Shown here: piece after piece, positions 34,143-41,985 of the stretch | Numbering within the stretch: position 1 is the first letter of the stretch | How the letters are laid out: the number at the start of each line of letters is the position of its first letter | Notes under the pieces: model-generated | Seen by the model: the letters and a program-made list of their open reading frames with translations, nothing else | What the model was told of the DNA's origin: nothing | The model's database searches: none | NCBI GenBank assembly: GCA_020852515.1 | Contig: JADZAS010000037.1 | Coordinates: 62,001 to 126,000 of the forward strand | Direction of reading: 5' to 3' | Length of the DNA: 64,000 nucleotides | Origin: Phycisphaerales bacterium | Lineage (GTDB): Bacteria > Planctomycetota > Phycisphaerae > Phycisphaerales > UBA5793 | Position numbers and translations under genes: made by a program

Positions 34143-34633
34143 TCGTCCGAGTTGTTAATTCGCGATTGCAGCGAGGATTCACACTGATCGAGATGCTCGC
34201 CGTGGTCGTGCTGCTGGGGCTCATCTCGTCGACTGCAGTCGTCTCGCTGAGCAGAGCAGACGAGGCGGGCGCGCTGCAATCAGCTCGCTGGGGAATTGCG
34301 AATCTCGATGCGCAGGCCCGGCTGGCCGCGCGAACCGAAGGTGGCGCGGTCGTGATTCGCCTTCTGGATGGCGGGGCGCGTATAGCCGCCAGCACCACGT
34401 CCGCATCCGAGGGACGGTGGTCGGCTTCATTTGATTGCCCTCGTTCCACACTCATTCGATTCCTCGAGGGAGGCGGCGGACAGGAATTTGACGGCATCTT
34501 CATCGACCGAACCGGCCGCAGCGCCGACGCGACATTGCAGATCTCGAATTCGTCAGGTCGCTCGGAGCAGTGGTTCGTCCACGGTCTCACCGGCGAGATC
34601 AGTCGGTTCGATGCGAACGGAGGCGGGCCGTGA
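34139..34633 (+). CDS. gspH: Minor pseudopilin GspH-like
   Basis: A 164-aa pseudopilin with the cleavage motif RGFTLIEMLAVVVLLGLIS and a beta-rich C-terminal domain (QARLAARTEGGAVVIRLLD, GQEFDGIFIDRTGRSADA), the usual size and fold of GspH. ATG overlaps the gspG stop. The H designation rests on size and position between G and I. Confidence 0.85.
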   Translation: MIVRVVNSRLQRGFTLIEMLAVVVLLGLISSTAVVSLSRADEAGALQSARWGIANLDAQARLAARTEGGAVVIRLLDGGARIAASTTSASEGRWSASFDCPRSTLIRFLEGGGGQEFDGIFIDRTGRSADATLQISNSSGRSEQWFVHGLTGEISRFDANGGGP

Positions 34634-35031
34634 AATGCTCATCGCGTCGCGCCATGACGCTGATCGAAGTGCTCGCCGCCACGGTGGTGCTGGCGATCCT
34701 CAGCAGTGTGTGTGCTTCGTTGCTGCGCAGTGTGCCGGCTATGACCACGCTGTCCGCGACCGACGCGGCATCCATCGACATGATGGCGCTCGATGACGCG
34801 GCTGATGACCTTCTCGCCGATGCGAGCCTGCGTGAGCGCCTCGTCGCCGACGCAAGTGGTGAACTTCTGATGCCTTGGCCCGGGCTTCCGGCCCGCGCGT
34901 CGATCCGGATTCGTCGTGTCGAACATGAGTCGACTGCCGAGAAGCCATCGCACGCCTGGCTGGCATTCTCATGCGAAGAGTTCCTCATCTGGCGCCGCAT
35001 CGAACTTCCAAGAGAGAACCCGGCTCCATGA
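34630..35031 (+). CDS. gspI: Minor pseudopilin GspI-like
   Basis: A 133-aa pseudopilin from a GTG that overlaps the gspH stop. The prepilin motif RRAMTLIEVLAATVVLAIL has Ala rather than Gly at -1, which prepilin peptidases accept. The rest is short, as usual for GspI, with a tail (AWLAFSCEEFLIWRRIEL). An earlier in-frame ATG at 34570 is rejected because it lies inside gspH and would displace the prepilin motif from the N-terminus. Confidence 0.82.
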   Translation: MKCSSRRAMTLIEVLAATVVLAILSSVCASLLRSVPAMTTLSATDAASIDMMALDDAADDLLADASLRERLVADASGELLMPWPGLPARASIRIRRVEHESTAEKPSHAWLAFSCEEFLIWRRIELPRENPAP

Positions 35032-35546
35032 AGCGACGTGGCATGACCATCCTCGAATTGCTCCTCGCCCTGGCGCTGTTGGGCGTCTTGTGTTCGCTGC
35101 TGACTTCATGGCTCGTGACGGTGGCCCGGCTTTCGGCGGAGCGAGGCCCGCGGCTCGAATGGCGATCGGCAGCGATGCGCGTTCTCGATGGGATCGGAGA
35201 TGATCTGGCGTGCGGGGATTTCGAAGCGACCGCCCGCAACGCAAAGCTCAGGCCGCGCGTCGAAGCGCAGGAGCCGGCGCGCCTTCGCATTCGCACTCGA
35301 AGCACATCGACGCAGTCTCCGGACAACGCCGGTCCTGGAATCCACGAGTACCGCTTCGACCGCACGGCTCAATCGCTCGCAGTCGCCATCACGTCGACGG
35401 CGCGATCCACATCACCGGTGAACCGGCAATTGCTCAGCGGCGTCGCCGACTGGCAAGTCCAACTGGATGAGGAGGATCGCGTCCTGAGCGTGACCATCGT
35501 CTCGCGCCACGGCGACACATTGAGCAGGAGATTCACATGGCCCTGA
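35028..35546 (+). CDS. gspJ: Minor pseudopilin GspJ-like
   Basis: A 172-aa pseudopilin beginning KRRGMTILELLLALALLGVL, with Gly at -1 and Glu at +5. The C-terminal domain is longer than in GspI (RVLDGIGDDLACGDFEATAR, GIHEYRFDRTAQSLAVAI), as expected for GspJ. ATG 35028 overlaps the gspI stop; the upstream in-frame ATG at 34971 lies inside gspI. With I and K it should form the tip of the pseudopilus. Confidence 0.82.
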   Translation: MKRRGMTILELLLALALLGVLCSLLTSWLVTVARLSAERGPRLEWRSAAMRVLDGIGDDLACGDFEATARNAKLRPRVEAQEPARLRIRTRSTSTQSPDNAGPGIHEYRFDRTAQSLAVAITSTARSTSPVNRQLLSGVADWQVQLDEEDRVLSVTIVSRHGDTLSRRFTWP

Positions 35547-36433
35547 TCTCCTTGACAACGAGTCGTCCGCCTCGTCGTGGCGTGGCGCTATTGCTCGCAC
35601 TCGCGATGATCGTCCTGATCGTTCCCGTAGCGCTCGGCTTCACGCAGCGCGCTCTGCTCGCCGGGATGGATGAACGGGTTTCGGAGCAGGGACAGGTTGC
35701 TGATTCGATCCGGACTCAACTGGAAGCAGGGCCGCTTCAGAACTGGCTGTCCACCGAGTCAGGCAAGGTCGCTCTCCCCGTTGAAGCGCCGACACCACGC
35801 GTTGACGTCCTCCACGAGCACTGGGAATTCGACGATTGCGAATATGAGGTGCGCATCACGGCGTGGGATCAGTGCGGCATGGCGCCGTGGGAGGTGATCG
35901 CCACCGGCTCACCGCTTCGCGCTGCCGTTCCCGCACGCATTCTCGAGCGGGCGAGACCTGTCGCCTCCGACCGGCCGCGTTCAAAGCCTCTCGGTCTCGA
36001 TCAGGTAGCTCAGTTCACTCTCGATGCAGGTGGCCCGGTGCTGCCCAGTGCGTTCCCGTCGCCGGACGAGCGGGATGCGTCTTCGCCCGGCGCCTGGATC
36101 GCCACGCATCCCGTCGGGGAATATGGATCGATCAACGTGAACACGGCGCCGTTGCCGCTCATCCAAGCCGCTTTCGGGCAATCCGGTCGTGGCGGCATCG
36201 AACTCATCCTCGCCGCGCGTCGCGAGGGGCGGGTTGGGCCTCTGCCCGCAGCCGTCGTCGCCGAGGACGCCGGCGCTCAACTCAACGCGAAAGTGCAGCT
36301 GATCGGCGCGAGCGCCTGCTGGGCACTGCGCATCGATGTCCGCGTGGGGCTTGTTCGCCGGTCGTGGTGGAGTGTCTACCGACAATCTTCCGGAAGATGG
36401 GAGTGCGTGCAGCGTCTTGTCATACCCGACTGA
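35537..36433 (+). CDS. gspK: Minor pseudopilin GspK-like
   Basis: A 298-aa protein with N-terminal RRGVALLLALAMIVLIVPVAL, which lacks the usual Glu at +5, as is normal for GspK, the tip pseudopilin. The large C-terminal domain contains YGSINVNTAPLPLIQAAF followed by a helix-hairpin-helix-like stretch, the hallmark 'NVNTA' of GspK. It overlaps gspJ by ten bases. Confidence 0.88.
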   Translation: MALISLTTSRPPRRGVALLLALAMIVLIVPVALGFTQRALLAGMDERVSEQGQVADSIRTQLEAGPLQNWLSTESGKVALPVEAPTPRVDVLHEHWEFDDCEYEVRITAWDQCGMAPWEVIATGSPLRAAVPARILERARPVASDRPRSKPLGLDQVAQFTLDAGGPVLPSAFPSPDERDASSPGAWIATHPVGEYGSINVNTAPLPLIQAAFGQSGRGGIELILAARREGRVGPLPAAVVAEDAGAQLNAKVQLIGASACWALRIDVRVGLVRRSWWSVYRQSSGRWECVQRLVIPD

Positions 36434-36968
36434 TCCAATTCGATACTGGGCAAGACGACGGGCGGCAGTCTTGATTGCCGGCGCGCTGGTGCTTTGCGGC
36501 ACAATGACCTGGGCCTTGCGGCCCGTCCGGATCCCACCGCCGCAGCATTCGAGTGTCGGACTGGCGGGCAGGGAAACTCCACCAGACGCGCAGAGCGAGC
36601 ACCGGGCCGATCGCGCGATTGACCTCGCTGTCTTCGATGTCAACCTCTGGCACGCGCCCGAACCTTCTCCGATCGCGGCCGTCGAAGCCGAGCCTCCCCA
36701 GCCGCCGCCGAATCTCGAACTCATCGCGATCGTGGCCGAAGGCAGCCGCTATCTCGCAGCGCTCTACGACGCGACCTCAGATCGACTGCACATTGCCGGC
36801 GCCGGCGAAAGCATCGGCTCACTGCAGATCATCGGCGTAGACGCGGGCGGCGTCGAACTGCGCGGCCCGTCGAGGCAGTTCAGATTGACGATCAGGACGC
36901 TCGCTTCGGGTCCGCGCGAATCAATCGATGCGATGCTGCTCGCGCGCCAAGAACAGAGTGAGCCATGA
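36417..36968 (+). CDS. GspC-like inner-membrane protein
   Basis: About 183 aa from a TTG at 36417; an ATG at 36336 in the same frame is possible but would overlap gspK by about 100 bases. One transmembrane helix (RRAAVLIAGALVLCGTMTWAL) is followed by a Pro-rich linker and a small domain (LELIAIVAEGSRYLAALYDA, LHIAGAGESIGSLQIIGVDA, GVELRGPSRQFRLTI). That layout, one helix then an HR domain that contacts the secretin, fits GspC. Its place between K and L instead of at the head of the operon is unusual. The assignment is from architecture rather than strong similarity. Confidence 0.65.
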   Translation: MSYPTDPIRYWARRRAAVLIAGALVLCGTMTWALRPVRIPPPQHSSVGLAGRETPPDAQSEHRADRAIDLAVFDVNLWHAPEPSPIAAVEAEPPQPPPNLELIAIVAEGSRYLAALYDATSDRLHIAGAGESIGSLQIIGVDAGGVELRGPSRQFRLTIRTLASGPRESIDAMLLARQEQSEP

Positions 36969-37885
36969 CGCCGCGGCCCACAGCCCCTGAACATCTCGTC
37001 TGGCCCGCCGAGCGTTTCTTCTGGGGTGTGCTGGATACTTCGGCGCTGCCCAGTCGCCTGGGCCGATCGCGGCCGGATCCGAAGCAGCTCGGATTCCTCT
37101 TCGAGGAAATGCTTCCCTGCCCCATCGAGGACGTTCAGGCCGTGTACCTGCCCCAGCCAGGGCGGCGCTTCATCGCATGCGGCATTCTTCGAACGCAGTT
37201 GGAACAGCTCCCCGCGGCGACGCTCACGCTTGCGCCGCAGTGCGCGCCTTCGGACATCATCGGTGATGCGCCATTGGATTGCCGCCAGATCAATCTGCTC
37301 ACCGGTCCGTTCGAACCCGCGCCGCTGCGGCGACTTCGGCGAGCGGCGCGGCGCGACTTGATCGCGATTGCGGCGCTGCTGCTGCTCGTGCTCTGGCTCG
37401 GAGCGCAGCGGCGCATCACAGCGCTTGATGCCGCCCGGGCCAACCTCGACGAGATGCGAGGCGGCGTCTATTCGAGCCTGCTGGACGCCTCGGCGCCGCC
37501 ATCGAGTCAGCCGCCTGCGCTGCGCCTGCTGGCGGAACTGCGGCAACTTCGCGCCACGCGCGCGGAGCGATCTACTTCGCTCCCGCAACCCGAGTCGGCG
37601 CGTTCACTCGAAGCGCTGCTGCGCCAGTGGCCCGGCGATCAACCAGTCCGCACCGAGTCGATCAGCATTACGTCTAGCGCGATAACGGTCATCGGCGTGC
37701 TGCCCACACCGGAGCAGGCGCAGCGCTTTGCGGGCGCCTTCGAGGCGCTTCCGGGATGGCAGGCGAGGCAGCCGCAAGTGGATTCGACCGGCGATGGCGT
37801 GCGCCTCACGCTCCGGTGGCGTCGGGCCGCTGACCACGATCCGCGCCCATCAGGCGCAGCGCCGGCAACGGGAGGCGGGCTGTGA
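36965..37885 (+). CDS. gspL: GspL-like inner-membrane protein
   Basis: A 306-aa protein. The N-terminal cytoplasmic part (about 130 residues) is a much reduced form of the actin-like GspL domain, e.g. ERFFWGVLDTS and VQAVYLPQPGRRFIACGIL. One transmembrane helix (DLIAIAALLLLVLWLG) is followed by a coiled coil and a periplasmic ferredoxin-like domain (ISITSSAITVIGVLPTPEQA). GspL links the ATPase to GspM. It overlaps its neighbours by four bases on both sides. Confidence 0.72.
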   Translation: MTPRPTAPEHLVWPAERFFWGVLDTSALPSRLGRSRPDPKQLGFLFEEMLPCPIEDVQAVYLPQPGRRFIACGILRTQLEQLPAATLTLAPQCAPSDIIGDAPLDCRQINLLTGPFEPAPLRRLRRAARRDLIAIAALLLLVLWLGAQRRITALDAARANLDEMRGGVYSSLLDASAPPSSQPPALRLLAELRQLRATRAERSTSLPQPESARSLEALLRQWPGDQPVRTESISITSSAITVIGVLPTPEQAQRFAGAFEALPGWQARQPQVDSTGDGVRLTLRWRRAADHDPRPSGAAPATGGGL

Positions 37886-38409
37886 AGGCGGTGCGGCCTG
37901 GCATCATCAATGCGCTCGGCGTGACGGCGGCCGCGCTCTTCATCGCTCTGGCCTTTCGCCAGATCCGCCTTGCACGCGACCGCTACGACGCTGCGCTCGC
38001 CTCAGTCGAGGCGCTCCAGCGCGACGCCGCCGAAATCATCGACCTGCGCGCTCGGCGTAAGGTCGTGGCCTGGAAGCAGCGGCCGACGACGGATATGCTC
38101 GCCGAAATCAACGCGGCCCTGGTCGAAGCCGGCATCCCTTCATCGCGCCTGCGCGGCATCGGCGAAGGCGCTGACACCCCTCTTGCCGGCCCGGGCGAGC
38201 AGAACCTCCCTTTACGCCGCCAATCGCTCACCGTGAATCTCGAATCGCTGGCCCCGGCGGAAATCGGGAGCTTTCTGCACCACTGGCTGCTCCTGCAGCA
38301 TCAGTGGAGCGCTGATCGACTCGAACTCATCCATCGGCGCGGCGACGCACAGAACGACACGTACGACCTGCGCCTGCACATCACCGCCGTTTACTATGCA
38401 GGAAGTTGA
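37882..38409 (+). CDS. gspM: GspM-like inner-membrane protein
   Basis: A 175-aa protein from a GTG overlapping gspL. One N-terminal helix (GIINALGVTAAALFIALAF), a short coiled coil (DRYDAALASVEALQRDAAEI) and a periplasmic domain with LRRQSLTVNLESLAPAEIGS, the ferredoxin-like fold expected for GspM. Assigned by architecture and position after gspL. Confidence 0.7.
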   Translation: MKAVRPGIINALGVTAAALFIALAFRQIRLARDRYDAALASVEALQRDAAEIIDLRARRKVVAWKQRPTTDMLAEINAALVEAGIPSSRLRGIGEGADTPLAGPGEQNLPLRRQSLTVNLESLAPAEIGSFLHHWLLLQHQWSADRLELIHRRGDAQNDTYDLRLHITAVYYAGS

Positions 38410-38429
38410 CCTGCGGAATCGAGCGCCAC

Positions 38430-39017
38430 ATGAACCCCGCCGTCAATCGAACACTCCTGATCGCCGCGCTCGGGTGCATGATGATGGGCAGCGGATGCGC
38501 GGCTCCGCGCCCCGCCGGTCCGTACCAGAGCGTCTCCGCCGCGCAGCGCGACTCGATGCGCGCCCAAAGGCTCACAGCGGAGGCGGCGGATCTGACCGGT
38601 TCCGATCCGCAGCGGGCGGAGGATTTGCTGCGCGAAGCCCTCACCGCTGACCTCTACCACGGCCCGGCGCACAACAACCTCGGCGTCATTCACCTGCAGC
38701 GCGGGCAGCTCTACGAAGCCGCGAACGAATTCGAGTGGGCCCGCAAACTCATGCCCGGCCACCCCGATCCGCGGCTCAACCTGGCGCTGACGCTCGAGCG
38801 CGCCGGCCGCATCGATGAGGCGCTGGCCGCGTGCGAGTCGGCCCTGCAGGTCTACCCCGGGCACACGGCGGCGACCGAGGCGCTCGTCCGTCTCCAACTC
38901 CGCCACGGCCGCGCCGATGAGCGGACGACGGATCTGCTTGCTGAGATTGCCATTCGCGGCGAGACCGAGCATTGGCGACAGTGGGCCCGAGCCCGGCTTG
39001 CGCTCAGAGCCGAGTGA
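38430..39017 (+). CDS. TPR lipoprotein, last gene of the T2SS operon
   Basis: A 195-aa lipoprotein: signal sequence LLIAALGCMMMGSGC with the lipobox Cys, then three to four tetratricopeptide repeats (AEDLLREALTADLYHGPAHN, LGVIHLQRGQLYEAANEFEW, ALTLERAGRIDEALAACESA). TPR lipoproteins of this kind help secretins reach or assemble in the outer membrane (pilotin/PilF-like), which would suit its position as the last gene. A TTG at 38406 in the same frame overlaps gspM; ATG 38430 places the signal sequence better. Confidence 0.8.
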   Translation: MNPAVNRTLLIAALGCMMMGSGCAAPRPAGPYQSVSAAQRDSMRAQRLTAEAADLTGSDPQRAEDLLREALTADLYHGPAHNNLGVIHLQRGQLYEAANEFEWARKLMPGHPDPRLNLALTLERAGRIDEALAACESALQVYPGHTAATEALVRLQLRHGRADERTTDLLAEIAIRGETEHWRQWARARLALRAE

Positions 39018-39094
39018 GGGGGGCCGCGCCTCTGCGGCCGCGTGTCTGGGCGAGGACCTTTGCGGCTCAACGGCGCCGGGCTCATTTGGCGCAG

Positions 39095-39121
39095 AAGAAA
39101 CGCCCCTGCAGGGCAGGGGCG
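39095..39121 (-). terminator. Leftward rho-independent terminator beside a tRNA-like fragment
   Basis: CGCCCCTGC (39101-39109) and GCAGGGGCG (39113-39121) form a perfect 9-bp stem with a 3-base loop. On the minus strand it is followed by TTTCTT. It would terminate leftward transcription coming from the tRNA-like sequence at 39128-39162. Confidence 0.7.
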
Positions 39122-39127
39122 TGAAAC

Positions 39128-39162
39128 GAGGCGGACGGGATTCGAACCCGCAACCACCGGAT
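39128..39162 (-). tRNA. 3'-terminal tRNA-like fragment (T-arm and acceptor end only)
   Basis: On the minus strand the sequence contains a proper T-arm, GCGGG-TTCGAAT-CCCGT, followed by a seven-base acceptor-like CCGCCTC and G as discriminator. No matching 5' acceptor (GAGGCGG), D-arm or clear anticodon arm is found upstream on that strand, so only the 3' third is present. A terminator follows, as after a real tRNA gene. It looks like the chromosomal half of an attachment site left by integration into the 3' end of a tRNA gene. Confidence 0.5.
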
Positions 39163-39302
39163 CGACAGAGGAACCTTGCCCGAGCGCGAGACTCGTAAAC
39201 GACGGTAGGGACGAGGGTTGCGGATTGCAAGCGGTGCGGCTATTGCGCGGTTTTGCGGTCGTTTTCGCGGCGGAGCGCGGTGCGCACCGCGCAGCGAGGT
39301 GG

Positions 39303-40193
39303 CTACCAGTCATCCTTCGCCAGATCTTTGTTGCGCTGTTCGAGGCGCCACGTGCTGAATGAGTGCCGCTCGATCCTGCGCAATGTTCCTTCGAGGCCGT
39401 TGGTCTTGAAAAGTTCATTTCCGGCGGCCCTTGATACCCTGGCTCTAGCCTTCTCGATGGTCAGCCACGAGAGATCTTCTGCCAGCAGTTCAGCCGCTTC
39501 CGTAACGGTGAGCCAATCGCTCGGCTTGACCTCGACCACGCCCGGTGTCGGGAAGATGCGGGCTAGATCGAGGCTGAGGCAGCCGGATTCCAGAACGGCA
39601 TGCTCCGCGAGCACGGCAGTCCGCGGGCGCGTACCGACCGACCAGATGTTGCCGGGCTTCACTCCGACGGAAAGCACAATCGGACGCTCCGACGCGGTCA
39701 GCCGCTCTGCGGTCGCAGCGATGGCGGCCGCGTCGAAACGCCCCAGCCCGAAGCCGAGGAACACCTCGCAAGCCTGTCCGCCGATACCCGCACCGCCGAC
39801 CAGCACGACTCGACCCGGAACATCTACGATGAGGATACCGGATGCGTCGATCGCGGTGGCCACGGCCCGAGCCAGTCCAACCAGACTGAATCGCCACTGC
39901 TCAAAGTCGCGGGGTTCGAAGAAGGCGACGCCGCAGCCATGCAGGCACCGGTGAACGCAGACCAATCTTTCCGGATCGTCGGGGTGCGCCTCGAATCCAA
40001 GGTTCGGCACCACACACTCATGCTCGCACCCGTCATAGATGATCTCTTCCGCCTGCTCGTGCGGCGTGAGAATTCCCACTGCTTCGATCGACGCGAGCCA
40101 CTCCCGCGGCCATGCACGCGCATCATGTGGCGTTAGCACGCCATCTCGCAGATGCTCAATTCGAATCAGCAACTCAGGCAGCGGCTCAGACAC
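39303..40193 (-). CDS. Unknown protein with Cys-rich middle and C-terminal HTH-like region
   Basis: A 296-aa protein I do not recognise. The N-terminal half has several cysteines and histidines (YDGCEHECVVPN, LVCVHRCLHGCGVAFF) that could hold zinc. The middle is glycine/valine-rich (GRVVLVGGAGIGGQACEVFL). The C-terminal 70 residues contain WLTVTEAAELLAEDLSWLTI and IERHSFSTWRLEQRNKDLA, which look like an excisionase/MerR-type winged HTH. It overlaps the end of the upstream 428-aa gene by eight bases, so the two work together. Lies in the accessory block next to the tRNA-like fragment; DNA here is visibly less GC-rich than the T2SS region. Confidence 0.7.
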   Translation of the reverse strand: MSEPLPELLIRIEHLRDGVLTPHDARAWPREWLASIEAVGILTPHEQAEEIIYDGCEHECVVPNLGFEAHPDDPERLVCVHRCLHGCGVAFFEPRDFEQWRFSLVGLARAVATAIDASGILIVDVPGRVVLVGGAGIGGQACEVFLGFGLGRFDAAAIAATAERLTASERPIVLSVGVKPGNIWSVGTRPRTAVLAEHAVLESGCLSLDLARIFPTPGVVEVKPSDWLTVTEAAELLAEDLSWLTIEKARARVSRAAGNELFKTNGLEGTLRRIERHSFSTWRLEQRNKDLAKDDW

Positions 40194-41472
40194 GTGCGAT
40201 CCCCCATTTCACGAGATACTTCTTTGCCACCGCGTCGTAGCCATGGTCTTTGAGATTGCACCGGTCCGGATAGGTGATCTCAAATGTCAGCGACTTGCCA
40301 CGAGATCCGTTCTGCCCGCGAAACTTGAAACATAGCTTCGCTTGGGAAACGTGGAGTGTCGAGAGCGGAACCTTTGATTTGTCGATGGCTTCATCTACCA
40401 GCGCACGAAGCACATCAGGCACATCCGGTGTCGCGCGACCTGAAAGCACCAGTCGCCGATATCCCTTGCCCGGGAGATCGAATCGGAGAAGTCGAATCTC
40501 GACTCCGGCGATGTTGTCCGCAGGATTCGTCTCGAAAGTGAAGTCGCCTCGCTTCAACACAGACAGGTCGTAGGGTGGTTTCGACTGAGGATCGGGGAGC
40601 GCCTTCAGCCCGAGCATCACCTTGCAGAACGCCTCTGCGATTTGCTCCCTCTGCTGCTTATCCCCACCCGCCACCATCTCGAGGACGCCGTCCTCCTTCC
40701 GATAGACAAAAATGATCTCGCGAGCCGTACGTCTTGCGTGACGTATGAAGTGATCCTGATCGTCATAGCCGAGATCGGTCTTAGGACGGCTCTCGGGATA
40801 GGCGAAGCAGCAGAATCGGTCGGGATCGCGTCGTTCAACCGTCTCGATGTGACACCGCCTACCGTACCCTTCAACCCTAAAGATTGCACGGAGTGTCTGG
40901 CCGAGTCTATCACGGTGCTCTTCGTCATCTTCCACCTGAAGTCGCTTTCCCACGGTCCATCGCTGCCACCGGCTCTCCGCAAAGCGGTCAATCTCGTTGT
41001 ATCCCAGAACGCGCTCCACGAGCTTTCGATCCTCGACGAGCGCGAGCAATGCTCGCTCGCAGTCATTGGCCATGCCGTCGAGTTGAGGCGCCCAACGGCG
41101 CTTCCAGAACACCGCGTCTTCGTAGATGAGCCGCGACCCGCCATCGGTAGCAAGTTCGTTGACGGTGATCAGGTCGATATCAACGGAGTCCTGAGTGATC
41201 GGCTCCAGCGCGTCCAAAGCCCCGATGATCGGAGCCGGATCGCCGTCCTCGTACTCGTCCCACTCGAAGTCACTGAGTAGGCTACGGCTCTCGAAATAGC
41301 GCTGGAGCAGGGGCTTTGAAATGCTCCTGAGGATTCGCTTCTGGGAGTACTGTGCCATCCGCCCGGGTTCTCCAAGGGCCACTATCCCACTGACACCATG
41401 ATCAGAAAAGACACCATCCGCCACAATGTCAAATCGCCTCTTGGTCCACCCGCGCGGAGTGCGGAACGTCAT
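40186..41472 (-). CDS. Unknown 428-aa protein in a mobile accessory block
   Basis: Starts at ATG 41472, sharing ATGA with a DUF2924-like stub, and overlaps the next gene. No signal peptide or membrane segment. The sequence is rich in charged residues, with an acidic region (FEWDEYEDGDPAPI), several aromatic/Cys spots (DRFCCFAYPE) and a basic C-terminus (CFKFRGQNGSRGKSLTFEIT). I recognise no domain. Longer in-frame starts up to 41712 lie over the stub and its upstream partner and are rejected. Given the company of a mobile-element ORF pair and the coupled HTH-bearing partner, a two-gene defence or toxin-type module is possible but unproven. Confidence 0.7.
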   Translation of the reverse strand: MTFRTPRGWTKRRFDIVADGVFSDHGVSGIVALGEPGRMAQYSQKRILRSISKPLLQRYFESRSLLSDFEWDEYEDGDPAPIIGALDALEPITQDSVDIDLITVNELATDGGSRLIYEDAVFWKRRWAPQLDGMANDCERALLALVEDRKLVERVLGYNEIDRFAESRWQRWTVGKRLQVEDDEEHRDRLGQTLRAIFRVEGYGRRCHIETVERRDPDRFCCFAYPESRPKTDLGYDDQDHFIRHARRTAREIIFVYRKEDGVLEMVAGGDKQQREQIAEAFCKVMLGLKALPDPQSKPPYDLSVLKRGDFTFETNPADNIAGVEIRLLRFDLPGKGYRRLVLSGRATPDVPDVLRALVDEAIDKSKVPLSTLHVSQAKLCFKFRGQNGSRGKSLTFEITYPDRCNLKDHGYDAVAKKYLVKWGIARV

Positions 41473-41585
41473 TGATGGTTGCCCGACCGCGATTTCTCGC
41501 CGAACACGTCGGCATACCGTCGGCGCTGTTCCGTGCCGGTCGTCCGCTCCAGTTCGGCGAGCAGTTTGCCCACGTTCAATCCCAT
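41469..41585 (-). CDS. Truncated DUF2924-like ORF (mobile-element stub)
   Basis: A 38-aa ORF with a perfect ribosome site (AAGGAGGTGACGC) before ATG 41585. Its sequence, with YADVFGEKSRSGNHQ at the end, matches the N-terminal part of DUF2924 proteins, which normally continue with a conserved helical region for another 100 residues. Here a stop follows at once, sharing ATGA with the next gene. DUF2924 genes usually precede a serine recombinase in mobile elements; none is present. It may survive only as a leader that delivers ribosomes to the 428-aa gene. Confidence 0.6.
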   Translation of the reverse strand: MGLNVGKLLAELERTTGTEQRRRYADVFGEKSRSGNHQ

Positions 41586-41815
41586 GCGTCACCTCCTTCC
41601 CGCCGCTCTCGACCTCGTGAACCAGCGGGACGATGAGTGTCCGAGCATGGGCCAGGGTCAGGGCAAGTCGAAGGCGCATCTGGGGGGCAGTTCTGGGCCG
41701 CCAAATCGGCACCCCGGCGGTGCATGGCGAGCACGCCGCCAGCCAGAATGCCGGCGATCTCGTCGAGCCGCTCGCCGGCCGTCAGTTCACCAGGATCATC
41801 ATCGCGCAGGTACAT
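41576..41815 (-). CDS. Small ORF of the DUF2924/recombinase mobile-element type
   Basis: A 79-aa ORF from ATG 41815, with GGAG seven bases upstream. The N-terminal half (ELTAGERLDEIAGILAGGVL followed by a short basic helix) resembles the small protein encoded just before DUF2924 in recombinase-bearing elements. The C-terminal half is Pro/Cys-rich and probably unstructured. It overlaps the DUF2924-like stub by ten bases. Assignment rests on pattern and gene order. Confidence 0.6.
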   Translation of the reverse strand: MYLRDDDPGELTAGERLDEIAGILAGGVLAMHRRGADLAAQNCPPDAPSTCPDPGPCSDTHRPAGSRGRERREGGDAWD

Positions 41816-41985
41816 CGGCACGCTCCGAAGGCGGAGAGTGGACGACAGCGTCCGAGACGCTTGGCTCGGCGGGCCGTGCGGCCCGCTACTGGTTAACTAC
41901 GCAAAGTGTGGGGAGAACTGCGCGCGAAGGCGCCGGCAGGCGCTGCGCACGGCAGGGGCCACGCGTCGGGAGGCGCTGCGGAACC

